DNA of 64,000 nt from Desulfovibrio aminophilus. GTDB lineage: Bacteria; Desulfobacterota; Desulfovibrionia; Desulfovibrionales; Desulfovibrionaceae. The notes beneath the pieces are model-generated. The model did no database searches and was not told the DNA's origin. It saw nothing but the letters and a program-made list of their open reading frames with translations. Positions within the stretch are counted from its first letter, which is position 1, and the number at the start of each line of letters is the position of its first letter. Made by a program: the position numbers and the translations under genes. Positions 37,931 through 46,198 of the stretch are shown here, in pieces. Where the stretch lies: positions 49,282 to 113,281 of the forward strand of contig NZ_JAMHGA010000013.1 of assembly GCF_023660105.1 (NCBI RefSeq), read 5' to 3'.

Positions 37931-38220
37931 CCCCGATCCAGCCGGTTTTTCTTGTCCGCTCCGCGACGGGCGTGGTATGTTGGAAGAACCTGGGCTCAGG
38001 CATCATCCACGCGGCCGCCTGCATAGTCACATGTTTATGCATATGTATACTCCGCGTGGCCGAGTCCACGCCCCAGGGGTCGGCGCGACAAATGCAACCA
38101 TTTCGATTTTCAGTCTTTCTCTCGAACAAACAGCGCTGGCGCGATTCTTTCAATGGTGGTTGCGGAAACGAACGCCGCCGTCCCGGCGGCACAAGCCATT
38201 GAAACGGAGAGGAGGAGACG
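37931..38220. other. regulatory region upstream of octahaem cytochrome operon
   Basis: No gene is visible in these 290 bp. The region is less GC-rich and holds an inverted repeat GCGTGG-N6-CCACGC (38054-38071), an AT-rich segment around 38028-38050 (TTTATGCATATGTATAC) and a good GGAGGAG site before ATG 38221. I found no sigma-54 match with correct spacing. Confidence 0.4.
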
Positions 38221-39876
38221 ATGATGGGATGGATTTGGCGCACGGCCCTGCTCCTGGCGGCGGTCCTGCTCGCCGCGCCCGGGGTTCCCGGCGCGGCCGA
38301 GGAGCCGCCCGGAGGCGGCAAGGAGGCCCAGGGGCGGGTCATGGCCCGCCAGGCCACCAAGGAACAACAGCTCTGGATCACGGCCGACCACACCAAGCAC
38401 GAGGCCCTGAAGAAACCCTTCGCCTCCGGCCCGGAGGTGACCCAGGCCTGCCTGTCCTGCCACAACCAGGCGGCCCTCCAGTTCCACCGCACCATCCACT
38501 GGACCTGGCTCGACCCCAGCGAGCCGCCGGAGCGCAAGGTGGGCAAGGGCGGGCTCACGGTGAACAACTTCTGCGTCGCCGTGCCCTCCAACGAGCCCCG
38601 CTGCACCTCCTGCCACGCGGGCTACGGCTGGAAGGACAAGAACTTCGACTTCAACGATCCCGCCAAGGTGGACTGCCTCGTCTGCCACGAGACCACCGGC
38701 ACCTATAAGAAGTTCCCGACCATGGCCGGAAACGTCGTCACCGAGCCCACGGTCTTCCCCGAGGACAAGGTGGAGTACCTGCCCCCGGACTGGAACGCCG
38801 TGGCCCAGAGCGTCGGGCGTCCCGCGCGCAACAACTGCGGCTCCTGCCACTTCCACGGCGGCGGCGGCGACGGCGTGAAGCACGGCGACCTGGACTCCTC
38901 CCTGACCAACCCGGTGAAGAGCCTGGACGTGCACATGGGCACCAAGGAGTCCGGCGGCCAGGACTTCGACTGCGCCCGCTGCCACACCACGAAGCTCCAC
39001 AACATCGCGGGCCGCATCTACTCCACCCCGGCGGCCAAGGAGCGCAAGAGCCTCGTGCAGGACGACCTGACCTCCAAGATCACCTGCGAATCCTGCCACA
39101 CGGCCACTCCGCACAAGTCCGCCAAGATGAACGACCACACCGACAAGGTGGCCTGCCAGTCCTGCCACATCCCGGAATACGCCCGGGTCCTGCCCACCAA
39201 GATGTACTGGGACTGGTCCACGGCCGGGAAGATGAAGGACGGCAAGCCGTTCAAGACCAAGGGTCCGCTGGGCAAGCCCTCCTATGACTCCAAGAAGGGC
39301 GACTTCGTCTGGGACGAGAAGGTCGTGCCCGAATACTACTGGTTCAACGGCAGCATCACCAACACCACGGCCAAGGACAAGATCGACCCGTCCAGGACCG
39401 TGCGCCTGGCCTGGCCCGTGGGCGAACGCTCGGACCCCAACGCCCGGATCATGCCCTTCAAGGTCCACAGGGGAAAGACGCCCTATGACCCGGTGAACCG
39501 GAACATGCTCATCCCGCACCTGTTCGGCAAGGACGACGCGGCCTACTGGAAGTCCTACGACTGGAACGCCGCGCTCAAGGCGGGCATGGACTACGTGGGC
39601 CTGCCCTACAGCGGCCGCTACGAGTTCGTGGAGACCGAGTACGTCTACCCCATCACCCACATGGTCGCGCCCAAGGACAAGGCCCTGGCCTGCGAGCAGT
39701 GCCACGCCCGGGTCGGACGCCTGGCCGGCTTGGCCGGATTCTACATGCCCGGCCGCGACGGCTCCCGCCTGCTCGACTGGCTCGGCTGGGGCGGCGCGGC
39801 GGCGGCCCTGATCGGCGTGGCCCTGCACGGCCTGGGACGCGCCTTCTCCCGCCGCAAGAAGGAGGACAACCAGTGA
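38221..39876 (+). CDS. octahaem tetrathionate-reductase-family cytochrome c, membrane-anchored
   Basis: The 551-residue protein has a signal sequence, eight CXXCH haem motifs (CLSCH, CTSCH, CLVCH, CGSCH, CARCH, CESCH, CQSCH, CEQCH) and a C-terminal membrane helix (about 520-545). This matches octahaem tetrathionate reductase (OTR)-type cytochromes, which in other bacteria reduce tetrathionate, nitrite or hydroxylamine in vitro. The C-terminal anchor is a difference from soluble Shewanella OTR and would tie it to the periplasmic face of the inner membrane next to the b-type cytochrome encoded immediately after. A GGAGGAG site precedes ATG 38221. Its stop overlaps the next GTG start by 4 bp. 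Confidence 0.92.
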   Translation: MMGWIWRTALLLAAVLLAAPGVPGAAEEPPGGGKEAQGRVMARQATKEQQLWITADHTKHEALKKPFASGPEVTQACLSCHNQAALQFHRTIHWTWLDPSEPPERKVGKGGLTVNNFCVAVPSNEPRCTSCHAGYGWKDKNFDFNDPAKVDCLVCHETTGTYKKFPTMAGNVVTEPTVFPEDKVEYLPPDWNAVAQSVGRPARNNCGSCHFHGGGGDGVKHGDLDSSLTNPVKSLDVHMGTKESGGQDFDCARCHTTKLHNIAGRIYSTPAAKERKSLVQDDLTSKITCESCHTATPHKSAKMNDHTDKVACQSCHIPEYARVLPTKMYWDWSTAGKMKDGKPFKTKGPLGKPSYDSKKGDFVWDEKVVPEYYWFNGSITNTTAKDKIDPSRTVRLAWPVGERSDPNARIMPFKVHRGKTPYDPVNRNMLIPHLFGKDDAAYWKSYDWNAALKAGMDYVGLPYSGRYEFVETEYVYPITHMVAPKDKALACEQCHARVGRLAGLAGFYMPGRDGSRLLDWLGWGGAAAALIGVALHGLGRAFSRRKKEDNQ

Positions 39877-40517
39877 AGCCCATGACCAAGATATACCTCT
39901 ACACCCGCTACGAGCGGTTCTGGCACTGGATCCAGGCCCTGCTCATCGTGCTCCTGCTCGTCACCGGCCTGGAGGTCCACGGGGTCTACACCCTGCTCGG
40001 CTTCAAGCGGGCCGCGGCCTGGCACGAAAGCCTCGGCGTCACCTGGCTCGTGCTCTTCGCCTTCTTCGTCTTCTGGCTCTTCACCACGGGCCAGTGGAAG
40101 CAGTACCGGCCCACCACCCGGAAGCTCTTCGAGGTGATCCGCTACTACGCCGTGGGCATCTTCCGGGGCGAGCCCCATCCGGTGAAGAAGCACCCGGACG
40201 CCAAGCACAACCCGCTGCAGCGGCTGACCTACCTCGGCCTGGCCGCCCTGCTCCTGCCGGTGCAGATGATCTCCGGCCTGCTCTACTGGACCTACAACCA
40301 GTGGCCCGCCTGGGGCCTGGGCTTCCTGAGCCTGGACGCCGTGGCCGTGGTGCACATGGCCTGCGCCTTCTCCATCCTCATCTTCTTCGTGGTCCACGTC
40401 TACATGACCACCACGGGCCACACCCTCACGGCCCACGTGGCGGCCATGTTCTCGGGCTGGGAAGAGGTCGAGGAGGGCGAGGTGGAGGACTGGGAACGCG
40501 CCAGGAAGGGCGCGTAG
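39873..40517 (+). CDS. b561/Ni-Fe-hydrogenase-type cytochrome b subunit
   Basis: The 214-residue membrane protein has four helices with histidines at positions typical of dihaem cytochromes b of the b561 family: RFWHWIQ (helix 1), AWHESLG, VHMACAF and VVHVYMTTTGH. It should accept electrons from quinol and pass them to the octahaem cytochrome. A GTG start at 39873 gives a 4-bp overlap with the preceding stop and a well-spaced GGAGG; ATG 39882 is the alternative. The same kind of subunit serves thiosulfate reductases and periplasmic hydrogenases, so the module is a complete quinol-linked reductase in outline. Confidence 0.9.
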   Translation: MKPMTKIYLYTRYERFWHWIQALLIVLLLVTGLEVHGVYTLLGFKRAAAWHESLGVTWLVLFAFFVFWLFTTGQWKQYRPTTRKLFEVIRYYAVGIFRGEPHPVKKHPDAKHNPLQRLTYLGLAALLLPVQMISGLLYWTYNQWPAWGLGFLSLDAVAVVHMACAFSILIFFVVHVYMTTTGHTLTAHVAAMFSGWEEVEEGEVEDWERARKGA

Positions 40518-40544
40518 CAACCTGAACCGGCGAGGAAGAACCGC

Positions 40545-41357
40545 ATGCGCCGCATCGTTTCGCTGACCGCCCTGCTCTCGCTGGTCCTCGTGCTGCTGAC
40601 CAGCGTGGTCCTCTACATCGAGCCGCCGGGCCGCGTGGCCTACTGGTCCGGCTGGCGGCTCATGGGTTTGAGCAAGGAGCAGTGGGGCGCGGTGCACATC
40701 AACACCGGCGTGCTCTTCCTCGCCGCCCTGTGCCTGCACGTCTGGTACAACTGGACGCCGCTCGTCTCCTACCTCAAGGACAAGGCCAGGAATCTCCGGT
40801 TCTTCACCCGGGAATTCAACTGGGCCGCCGGGATCACCCTGGCCTTCGTCCTGGGGACGCTCCTCGGGCTGCCGCCCTTCTCGACCATCACGGACGGCAA
40901 CGCCTGGTTCCAGGACCGCGCGGCCCGGCTTTACGGCGAACCGCCCTACGGCCACGCCGAACTGTCCACGCTGAAGACCTTCGCCTCCCGCGTGGGCCTG
41001 GACCTGGACACCTCCCTGGCGCGGCTGCGCGCGGCCGGGGTGTTCGTCACCGGCCCGGAGGAGACCCTCCAGGCCGTGGCCGAGCGCCAGGGGGTCACTC
41101 CGCGGAAGCTCTACACGATCATGCGGCCCGAGCCCGCCCCGGCCCCGGCCGGGGTCCTGCCCGAGGCCCCGCCGCCGGGAACGGGCAACCGCAACCTGGC
41201 CGACATCTGCCAGGAATACGGCCTGAACATCAAGGAAGCCGGACAGCGGCTGGCCGACGCGGGCATCGCCTCCCGGCCGGACCAGAGCCTCAAGGAGATC
41301 GCCCGGGCCGCGAACAAGGCGCCGGACGACATCTGGGCGATCCTGCGCGGACAATAG
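40545..41357 (+). CDS. DUF4405 membrane protein with C-terminal helical repeats
   Basis: The 270-residue protein has about three membrane helices (about 5-25, 50-70, 95-112) with a His in CLHVWYNW, as in DUF4405, a family related to cytochrome b subunits. The second half contains two related helical units, TFASRVGLDLDTSLARLRAAGVF and ICQEYGLNIKEAGQRLADAGI, each followed by a segment ending in LKEIA-like or LQAVAERQGVTPRKLY sequence. The repeated C-terminal units could bind a partner. It lies 27 bp after the cytochrome b gene and is probably part of the same transcript. A weak terminator follows. Confidence 0.85.
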   Translation: MRRIVSLTALLSLVLVLLTSVVLYIEPPGRVAYWSGWRLMGLSKEQWGAVHINTGVLFLAALCLHVWYNWTPLVSYLKDKARNLRFFTREFNWAAGITLAFVLGTLLGLPPFSTITDGNAWFQDRAARLYGEPPYGHAELSTLKTFASRVGLDLDTSLARLRAAGVFVTGPEETLQAVAERQGVTPRKLYTIMRPEPAPAPAGVLPEAPPPGTGNRNLADICQEYGLNIKEAGQRLADAGIASRPDQSLKEIARAANKAPDDIWAILRGQ

Positions 41358-41366
41358 CCGGTCATT

Positions 41367-41411
41367 GAAAAATCCGCCGCCCATCTCCAGGCGGTTTTTG
41401 ACCTGGATCAT
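41367..41411 (+). promoter_or_regulatory. weak terminator overlapping an FNR-like box
   Basis: CCGCC and GGCGG form a short stem (41374-41394) with an 11-base loop and a TTTTT tail. The tail overlaps TTGACCTGGATCAT (41398-41411), which fits the FNR/DNR consensus TTGAT-N4-ATCAA except for one base in each half. A TACACG box at 41434 would be a poor -10, so an FNR-controlled second promoter is only possible. Confidence 0.35.
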
Positions 41412-41456
41412 GTTCCGCCCTCCGGTTTCCGCGTACACGGGAGCCGGAGGTGCGGC

Positions 41457-42794
41457 GTGATCCGATTCCCAACCGTCCCGGTCCTGCCCCTGCTCTCCCT
41501 GGCCCTGCTGGCCGCCCACGCCCTGCGCGCCGGGGACCGGGGCCTGTCCCTGGCCCTGCTCGGCCTGGGGGCCCTCACCTTCTCCCGCCGGAACTGGCTG
41601 CGGCCCGTGCTGGCCTGCGCACTCCTCTGGGGCTGCCTCGTCTGGGCCGGAACCGGCGCGGACCTCGTGCGCCTGCGCGCGGCCACGGGCGAGCCCTGGC
41701 TGCGGCTGGTCCTCATCCTCGGCCCGGTCCTGGCGCTCACGGCCCTGTCCGCCGCCCTTCCGCTCACCGCGCGGGGCCGGGAGTTCCTCCGCCGCGCCGC
41801 GCCGAACGACGCGGCGCGCGCCGCCGCATTCCTGGCCACCGCCGCGCTGCTCCTCGTCGCCCGGGCCAAGAGCCCCCTGCCCGTCCTTTTGGCCGACCGC
41901 CTCCTGCCCGGCTCCGGCCCCCTGGAAATCCTCGGCCTGGCGCTCTACGCCGCCTGGCTCCGCGGCCGCCTCCTGGAGGCCCGCGACACCGCCCGGCTCC
42001 GGCTGCGGCTCTGGCTCGGCTTCTCCATCGTGTTCTTCGGCCAGCTCCTCCTCGGCCTGCTCGTCTCCGAGTCCTTCCTCATGACCGGCAGGCTCCACCT
42101 GCCCGTGCCCGCGCTCATCGCGGCCGGGCCGATCTTCCGGGGCGGCGGCCTGTTCATGCCCATCCTCTTCGGCGTCACCCTCCTGCTCGTGGGCCCGGCC
42201 TGGTGCAGCCACCTCTGCTACATCGGGGCCTGGGACGGTCTGGCCGCCTCCCGCGCCCGGCTCTCGCCCGCCGATTCGGCCCGCGTCCAGGAACGCGCCG
42301 CCCGCTGGGCCCTGCCCGCCCGGCTGCTCACCCTGGCCCTGGTCTGCGGCGCGGCCCTGGGCCTGCGTCTGCTCGGGGCCTCCTGGCTCCTGGCCGCCTG
42401 GGGAGCCGCGCTGTTCGGCCTTGCCGGGGTCGGCGTCATGATTATCCTGTCCCGGCGGGCCGGGGTCATGCTACATTGTCTCACCTGGTGTCCCATGGGC
42501 CTGGTGGCGAATCTGCTCGGCCGGATCAACCCGTTGCGCGTGCGCATGGACGCATCCTGCACCCGCTGCGGGGCCTGCGCCAGCCGCTGCGGGTACGCCG
42601 CCCTGACGCCCCGGGACATCGACAAGGGCCGCCCGGGCCCGACCTGCACGCTCTGCGGGGACTGCCTGGGGGCCTGCGCCCACGGAAGCCTGGGGTACCG
42701 CTTTCCGGGGCTTTCGGCGGCGTCCGCCAGGACGCTTTTCCTCACGGCGGCGGTCAGCCTGCACGCCGTGTTTCTCGGCGTCGCGCGCATCTGA
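41457..42794 (+). CDS. NapH/NosR-like polyferredoxin membrane protein
   Basis: The 445-residue protein has about ten membrane helices and a C-terminal cytoplasmic part with two [4Fe-4S] motifs, CTRCGACASRC and CTLCGDCLGAC. The CX3CP pair typical of NapH, NosR and RnfC-like quinol-oxidising proteins is present once in full (CLTWCPMG near 344) and once altered (CSHLCYIG, where Pro is replaced by Tyr). It would pass electrons between membrane quinol and a soluble ferredoxin. The start is GTG 41457 after GGAGG. The ferredoxin gene follows after 35 bp. Its placement behind the octahaem cytochrome genes suggests one respiratory module. Confidence 0.88.
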   Translation: MIRFPTVPVLPLLSLALLAAHALRAGDRGLSLALLGLGALTFSRRNWLRPVLACALLWGCLVWAGTGADLVRLRAATGEPWLRLVLILGPVLALTALSAALPLTARGREFLRRAAPNDAARAAAFLATAALLLVARAKSPLPVLLADRLLPGSGPLEILGLALYAAWLRGRLLEARDTARLRLRLWLGFSIVFFGQLLLGLLVSESFLMTGRLHLPVPALIAAGPIFRGGGLFMPILFGVTLLLVGPAWCSHLCYIGAWDGLAASRARLSPADSARVQERAARWALPARLLTLALVCGAALGLRLLGASWLLAAWGAALFGLAGVGVMIILSRRAGVMLHCLTWCPMGLVANLLGRINPLRVRMDASCTRCGACASRCGYAALTPRDIDKGRPGPTCTLCGDCLGACAHGSLGYRFPGLSAASARTLFLTAAVSLHAVFLGVARI

Positions 42795-42829
42795 GCGTCA
42801 GGGCGCGCGCAAACCAACGGAGGTTCACA

Positions 42830-43021
42830 ATGGCCAAGGTCGTGTACATCGATCAGGACGAGTGCATCGGGTGCGAATCCTGCGTGGGCATCTGCCCGGA
42901 CGTGTTCGCCATGGACGACAGCGCGGGCAAGGCCCGGGTGGTCAACCCCGACGGCGCGCCCGAAGAACAGATCCAGGAAGCCATCGACACCTGCCCGGCC
43001 CAGTGCATCCACTGGGAATAA
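42830..43021 (+). CDS. [4Fe-4S] ferredoxin, Desulfovibrio type
   Basis: The 63-residue protein has C12-x2-C15-x2-C18 and a C-terminal CP (TCPAQC), ligands of one [4Fe-4S] cluster, plus Cys22 and a last Cys that may form a disulfide, as in Desulfovibrio ferredoxins I and II. The first residues MAKVVYIDQDECIGCESC follow the family closely. It is a cytoplasmic one-electron carrier. A GGAGG site precedes ATG 42830. It follows the NapH-like gene by 35 bp and is probably cotranscribed with it. A perfect terminator lies just downstream. Confidence 0.95.
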   Translation: MAKVVYIDQDECIGCESCVGICPDVFAMDDSAGKARVVNPDGAPEEQIQEAIDTCPAQCIHWE

Positions 43022-43092
43022 CCCCCTTCGGGGGGTCATAGAAAGGCGAGGGCCTTCGGCCCGTCTCGGAAAGACGGGGGGAGGTTCCGCAT
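43019..43092. repeat. palindromic 3'-end repeat, copy 7
   Basis: The TAA stop of the ferredoxin starts this copy: CCCCCTTCGGGGGGT, CATAGAAAGGCGAGGG, CCTTCGG and GGAAAGACGG follow, the same modules as elsewhere. Confidence 0.6.
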
Positions 43093-43095
43093 ACA

Positions 43096-43128
43096 AAAGA
43101 AGGCGGGGAAATTCCCCGCCTTTTTCTT
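43096..43128 (+). terminator. rho-independent terminator after ferredoxin
   Basis: AAGGCGGGGAA and TTCCCCGCCTT form an 11-bp stem with almost no loop, followed by TTTCTTC. Confidence 0.8.
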
Positions 43129-43240
43129 CGGCCTTTCTGAACACCGGCGAGGCCGGACCGCCTTTTCCCTTGACTGTTCCGATTCCCCCCGAAGGGGGAG
43201 CGGATTGAAATCCGGCGGGCCGAAAGGTACTGCTCAAAAC

Positions 43241-43708
43241 ATGCGAAAAACGCCGCTGTCCGGGCTCCTGCTCCTGCTCTCCCTCGCGCTGCCGCTGCCC
43301 GCCTGGGCCCAGCCGGAGTTTCCCGTCTCGTGCGAAAACGTGACGGGAATACGGATCATGCGTTTTGAGGCTGAGCATTGGCAAAGTGGTCCAGGGATGC
43401 CGTCCGAAAACGGATACTTCTACTATTTCAACATGCGGCTCAATGAAGAGTCCACCGCGGCGCTCATCGCGCTCCGCAACGCCACGCCCCACGAAAACAT
43501 CAGCTACAACGGCTGGACATGCAGCTACAGAAACATCCGCATCACGGTCAACGGCGAGCCCTTGATCAGCTCCGCTCCCGTATGGAACGTCTACAACGGC
43601 CTGGGCATCCTCCTTCCCTTCGTCAGAAAGGAGGACGCCCTGGAGGCCGCGCGGCGGGTCTGCCCGGCCCTGAAGCCGCAATTCTCCGAGGGCTGGTCGG
43701 TTCAATGA
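43241..43708 (+). CDS. secreted hypothetical protein
   Basis: The 155-residue product begins with a signal peptide (MRKTPLSGLLLLLSLALPLPAWA) and has a mature part with three Cys (SCENV, TCSYR, RVCPA) that may form a disulfide. I do not recognise the family. Its base composition is clearly less GC-rich than the neighbours (e.g. AATACGGATCATGCG in the first third), which may mark recent acquisition or low expression. ATG 43241 is taken for the signal peptide; no convincing Shine-Dalgarno is visible (AAAGG 11 bp upstream). It lies alone between the ferredoxin terminator and the NrfH-like gene, flanked on both sides by repeat copies. Confidence 0.6.
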   Translation: MRKTPLSGLLLLLSLALPLPAWAQPEFPVSCENVTGIRIMRFEAEHWQSGPGMPSENGYFYYFNMRLNEESTAALIALRNATPHENISYNGWTCSYRNIRITVNGEPLISSAPVWNVYNGLGILLPFVRKEDALEAARRVCPALKPQFSEGWSVQ

Positions 43709-43799
43709 GCACGACCGGCGCGGCAAGCCACTCCAAAGCGCCGCCCCTTTCCGGTGCGGCACGGGGATAAACGGCATCCGGCCCCATCACCAGAAAAGA

Positions 43800-43868
43800 C
43801 GCCGCCCTTCCCCGCCTTTCTCTAAACCGGCGAAGCCGGCCCCCTTCGGGGGGTTATAGAAAACCAGA
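43800..43868. repeat. palindromic mosaic repeat, copy 8
   Basis: CCCGCCTTTCTCTAAACCGGCGAAGCCGG, then CCCCCTTCGGGGGG and TTATAGAAAACC show the two arms of the family back to back, without a stop codon inside. Confidence 0.6.
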
Positions 43869-43987
43869 AGAAGGGGATGGCGGGGCCTGGAAGGGCCCAC
43901 ACTTGCCGTTTTCGCCCAGTGAAGCGGACGATCCGCCGCCTTGGATCGTATTTTTCCGCGAAACACGACCGGAAACGTCCTCTTTTT

Positions 43988-44029
43988 TTGACTCAAGTCA
44001 AATCCTCGTTCCCGTTTTCCCATTATCAT
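43988..44029 (+). promoter_or_regulatory. FNR/DNR-type site and -10 box of the NrfH-HAO operon
   Basis: TTGACTCAAGTCAA (43988-44001) is a perfect dyad of TTGAC-N4-GTCAA type, the pattern bound by FNR/DNR/NNR regulators. A TATCAT box lies at 44024-44029, giving a transcription start near 44036 and placing the dyad centre at -41.5, the position of class II activator sites. The operon starts at 44095. Confidence 0.65.
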
Positions 44030-44094
44030 TTGTCCGAATCCAGAATCCGTGCTAATGCTGGGGTGATTCCCCGTCCCCGAACCCAGGAGGAGCG

Positions 44095-44679
44095 ATGCGG
44101 CGGTCCATCAAATCCCTGCTTCTCGTCGGACTCGGCGTGCTGCTGGCCTTTCCCGTCTTCAGCATGACCTACTACACCATGGTCCGGACCTCGACCCCGG
44201 GGTTCTGCGCCTCCTGCCACGAGATCGAGCCCGCGTTCAACGCCTGGACGACCTCCACCCACCGCAACAACGCCCAGGGACTGGTGGCCGACTGCATGGA
44301 CTGCCACCTGCCCGCGCCCCACGACACCGTGGACTTCTTTTACAACAAGACCCTGCACGGCATGAAGGACGTGGCCGCCCACGTGCTCCACGGCCCAGAG
44401 GGCTACGACCGGGCCGAGAACCGGCTCAAGGCCTACGCCTCCATCAAGGACGACCAGTGCCTCAAGTGCCACCGCAACATCACGAACATCCCCAACAACC
44501 GGGGGGCCATGCTGGCCCACCGCGCGGCCCTCTATCCGCCCGAGGGCGAGAGCCGCAAGTGCACCGACTGCCACCGCAACCTCGTGCACGTGGACCGCGC
44601 GATCTACGAATACAAGCAGTACGCCCCGCCCTACCGGGCCACGGGCCTGACCACCCTGGGAGTTCCCGGCGCGCTGTGA
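44095..44679 (+). CDS. NapC/NirT/NrfH-family tetrahaem cytochrome c
   Basis: The 194-residue protein has one N-terminal membrane anchor (about 7-27) and four CXXCH motifs: CASCH, CMDCH, CLKCH and CTDCH. It follows NrfH in having haem 1 directly behind the anchor (STPGFCASCHEIEPAF). NrfH-like proteins oxidise menaquinol and hand electrons to a periplasmic reductase. The partner here is not NrfA but the octahaem cytochrome of the hydroxylamine-oxidoreductase family encoded 44 bp downstream, an arrangement known from anaerobic epsilon-type HAO systems. A very good AGGAGG site precedes ATG 44095. An FNR-type promoter lies upstream. Confidence 0.9.
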   Translation: MRRSIKSLLLVGLGVLLAFPVFSMTYYTMVRTSTPGFCASCHEIEPAFNAWTTSTHRNNAQGLVADCMDCHLPAPHDTVDFFYNKTLHGMKDVAAHVLHGPEGYDRAENRLKAYASIKDDQCLKCHRNITNIPNNRGAMLAHRAALYPPEGESRKCTDCHRNLVHVDRAIYEYKQYAPPYRATGLTTLGVPGAL

Positions 44680-44723
44680 CCGCCGGACACGCTTTTCGGA
44701 CGCCAAACGAGAGGAGGATGGAG

Positions 44724-46108
44724 ATGAGGAGAATCCTGGCCCTGCTGCCGGCTCTCGGCCTGATTTTGGCTGTCGCCGCCCCGGCCCCGGCCCAGCAGAG
44801 TTTCCCCAAGCCAAAGGAATACCGCATCGAACGCGGCATGCCCAAACAGGCCGAGGCCTGCATCCAGTGCCACCGCCAGGAGACCCCCGGACTCTTCGCG
44901 GACTGGGCCATGAGCCGCCACGCCTCGGCCAACATCACCTGCCTGGACTGCCACCAGGCCCAGGAGACGGACAAGGACGTGAGCAAGAGCCACGCCCAGT
45001 ATTACGACCGCAAGGAACTGCCCTTCGGCTCCAAGGAGTTCTACATCCCGGTGACGGCCGTGGTCTCGCCCAAGGACTGCTCCCGCTGCCACCCGGACGA
45101 GTCCTCCCAGTACGCCAAGTCCAAGCACGCCAACACCATCGAGATCATGTGGAAGATCGACCCCTGGCTGAACAAGGGCATGAACTCCGATGACGAGCGC
45201 AAGGCGGGCTGCTACGTCTGCCACGGCACCATCGTGGCCTTCAACGACAAGGGCGAACTCGATCCGGCCACCTGGCCCAACGTGGGCGTGGGCCGCCTCA
45301 ATCCCGACGGCAGCCTGGGCTCCTGCACCTCCTGCCACACCCGCCACCGCTTCTCGGTCATGGAGGCCCGCAAGCCCGAGGCCTGCGGCCAGTGCCACCT
45401 CGGCCCGGACCACCCGCAGATCGAGATCTTCATGGAGTCCAAGCACGGCGACATCTACACGGCCTTCGGCGACACCTACAACTGGAACACGGCGGGCGGG
45501 GCCTGGACTCCGGGCACGGACTACCGAGCCCCCACCTGCGCGGCCTGCCACATGTCCGGCTCCGGCAAGGTCAAGGGCTCCCACGACGTGACACCGAGCG
45601 CCTGTCCTGGGAAACCCAGGCCCCGCTCACGGTGCGGCCCTCGGACTTCGCCGCCTTCCCGGCCAAGACGGACTGGAAGGCCGAGCGCGACAAGATGAAG
45701 GCCGTCTGCCTCCAGTGCCACGCCAAGTCCTGGACCGACGGCCACTACACGGCCTTCGACAAGGTCGTGGAAACCTACAACGAGGTCTACTACAAGCCCG
45801 CCAAGGCCAAGATGGACGAGCTGGTCCAGAAGGGTCTGGTGGACTCGAGCAAGTACTTCGACGAGGAACTGGAGGTGGAGTTCTACGAGCTGTGGCACCA
45901 TGAGGGCCGCCGCGCGCGCATGGGCGCCATGATGATGGCCCCGGACTACTCCTGGTGGCACGGCTTCTACGAGTGCAAGAAGCGCTTCAACAAGTTCATG
46001 GAGCTGGCCGACCACCTCATCCAGACCAACACCAAGGCCTACCGCTACCCGAACTATCCGGCGGCCACGGGGTCCACGGAAAAGCCTCCGCGGATATTCA
46101 CGAAGTAG
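44724..46108 (+). pseudogene. octahaem hydroxylamine-oxidoreductase-family cytochrome c, frameshifted
   Basis: After a signal peptide the frame encodes seven CXXCH motifs (CIQCH, CLDCH, CSRCH, CYVCH, CTSCH, CGQCH, CAACH) up to residue about 289, then breaks near 45591. The eighth motif CLQCH and the rest continue in another frame to 46108. Adding one base near 45593 joins GSHDVT to TERLSWETQAP and gives a normal 461-residue octahaem HAO-family protein. In anaerobes such enzymes (epsilonHao/ONR type) reduce nitrite or hydroxylamine. Without the base the product loses haem 8. ATG 44724 has better spacing to GAGGAGG than ATG 44718. Confidence 0.85.
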
Positions 46109-46135
46109 CCCCGGCTTCGCCGGGTTATGGAAAAC
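46106..46135. repeat. palindromic 3'-end repeat, copy 9a
   Basis: TAG stop, then CCCCGGCTTCGCCGGGTTATGGAAAAC: the hairpin-plus-TTATGGAAA module at the end of the HAO gene. Confidence 0.55.
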
Positions 46136-46172
46136 AAAAAGGCCGGAGAGGATCGCCTCTCCGGCCTTTCGC
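46136..46172. terminator. bidirectional rho-independent terminator
   Basis: GGCCGGAGAGG (46141-46151) and CCTCTCCGGCC (46156-46166) form a perfect 11-bp stem around ATCG, flanked by A and T runs. It separates the convergent HAO and CBS genes. Confidence 0.9.
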
Positions 46173-46198
46173 CTTTCAAAAGCCCCCGAAGGGGGTCA
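46173..46198. repeat. palindromic 3'-end repeat, copy 9b
   Basis: TTTCAAAAGCCCCCGAAGGGGGT is the right arm of the family and contains the TGA stop of the CBS gene (46196-46198). Confidence 0.55.

Noticed and set aside
38140..38160. TGGCGCGATTCTTTC before the octahaem operon as a sigma-54 site
   Set aside because: The -12 GC is missing at the required position.
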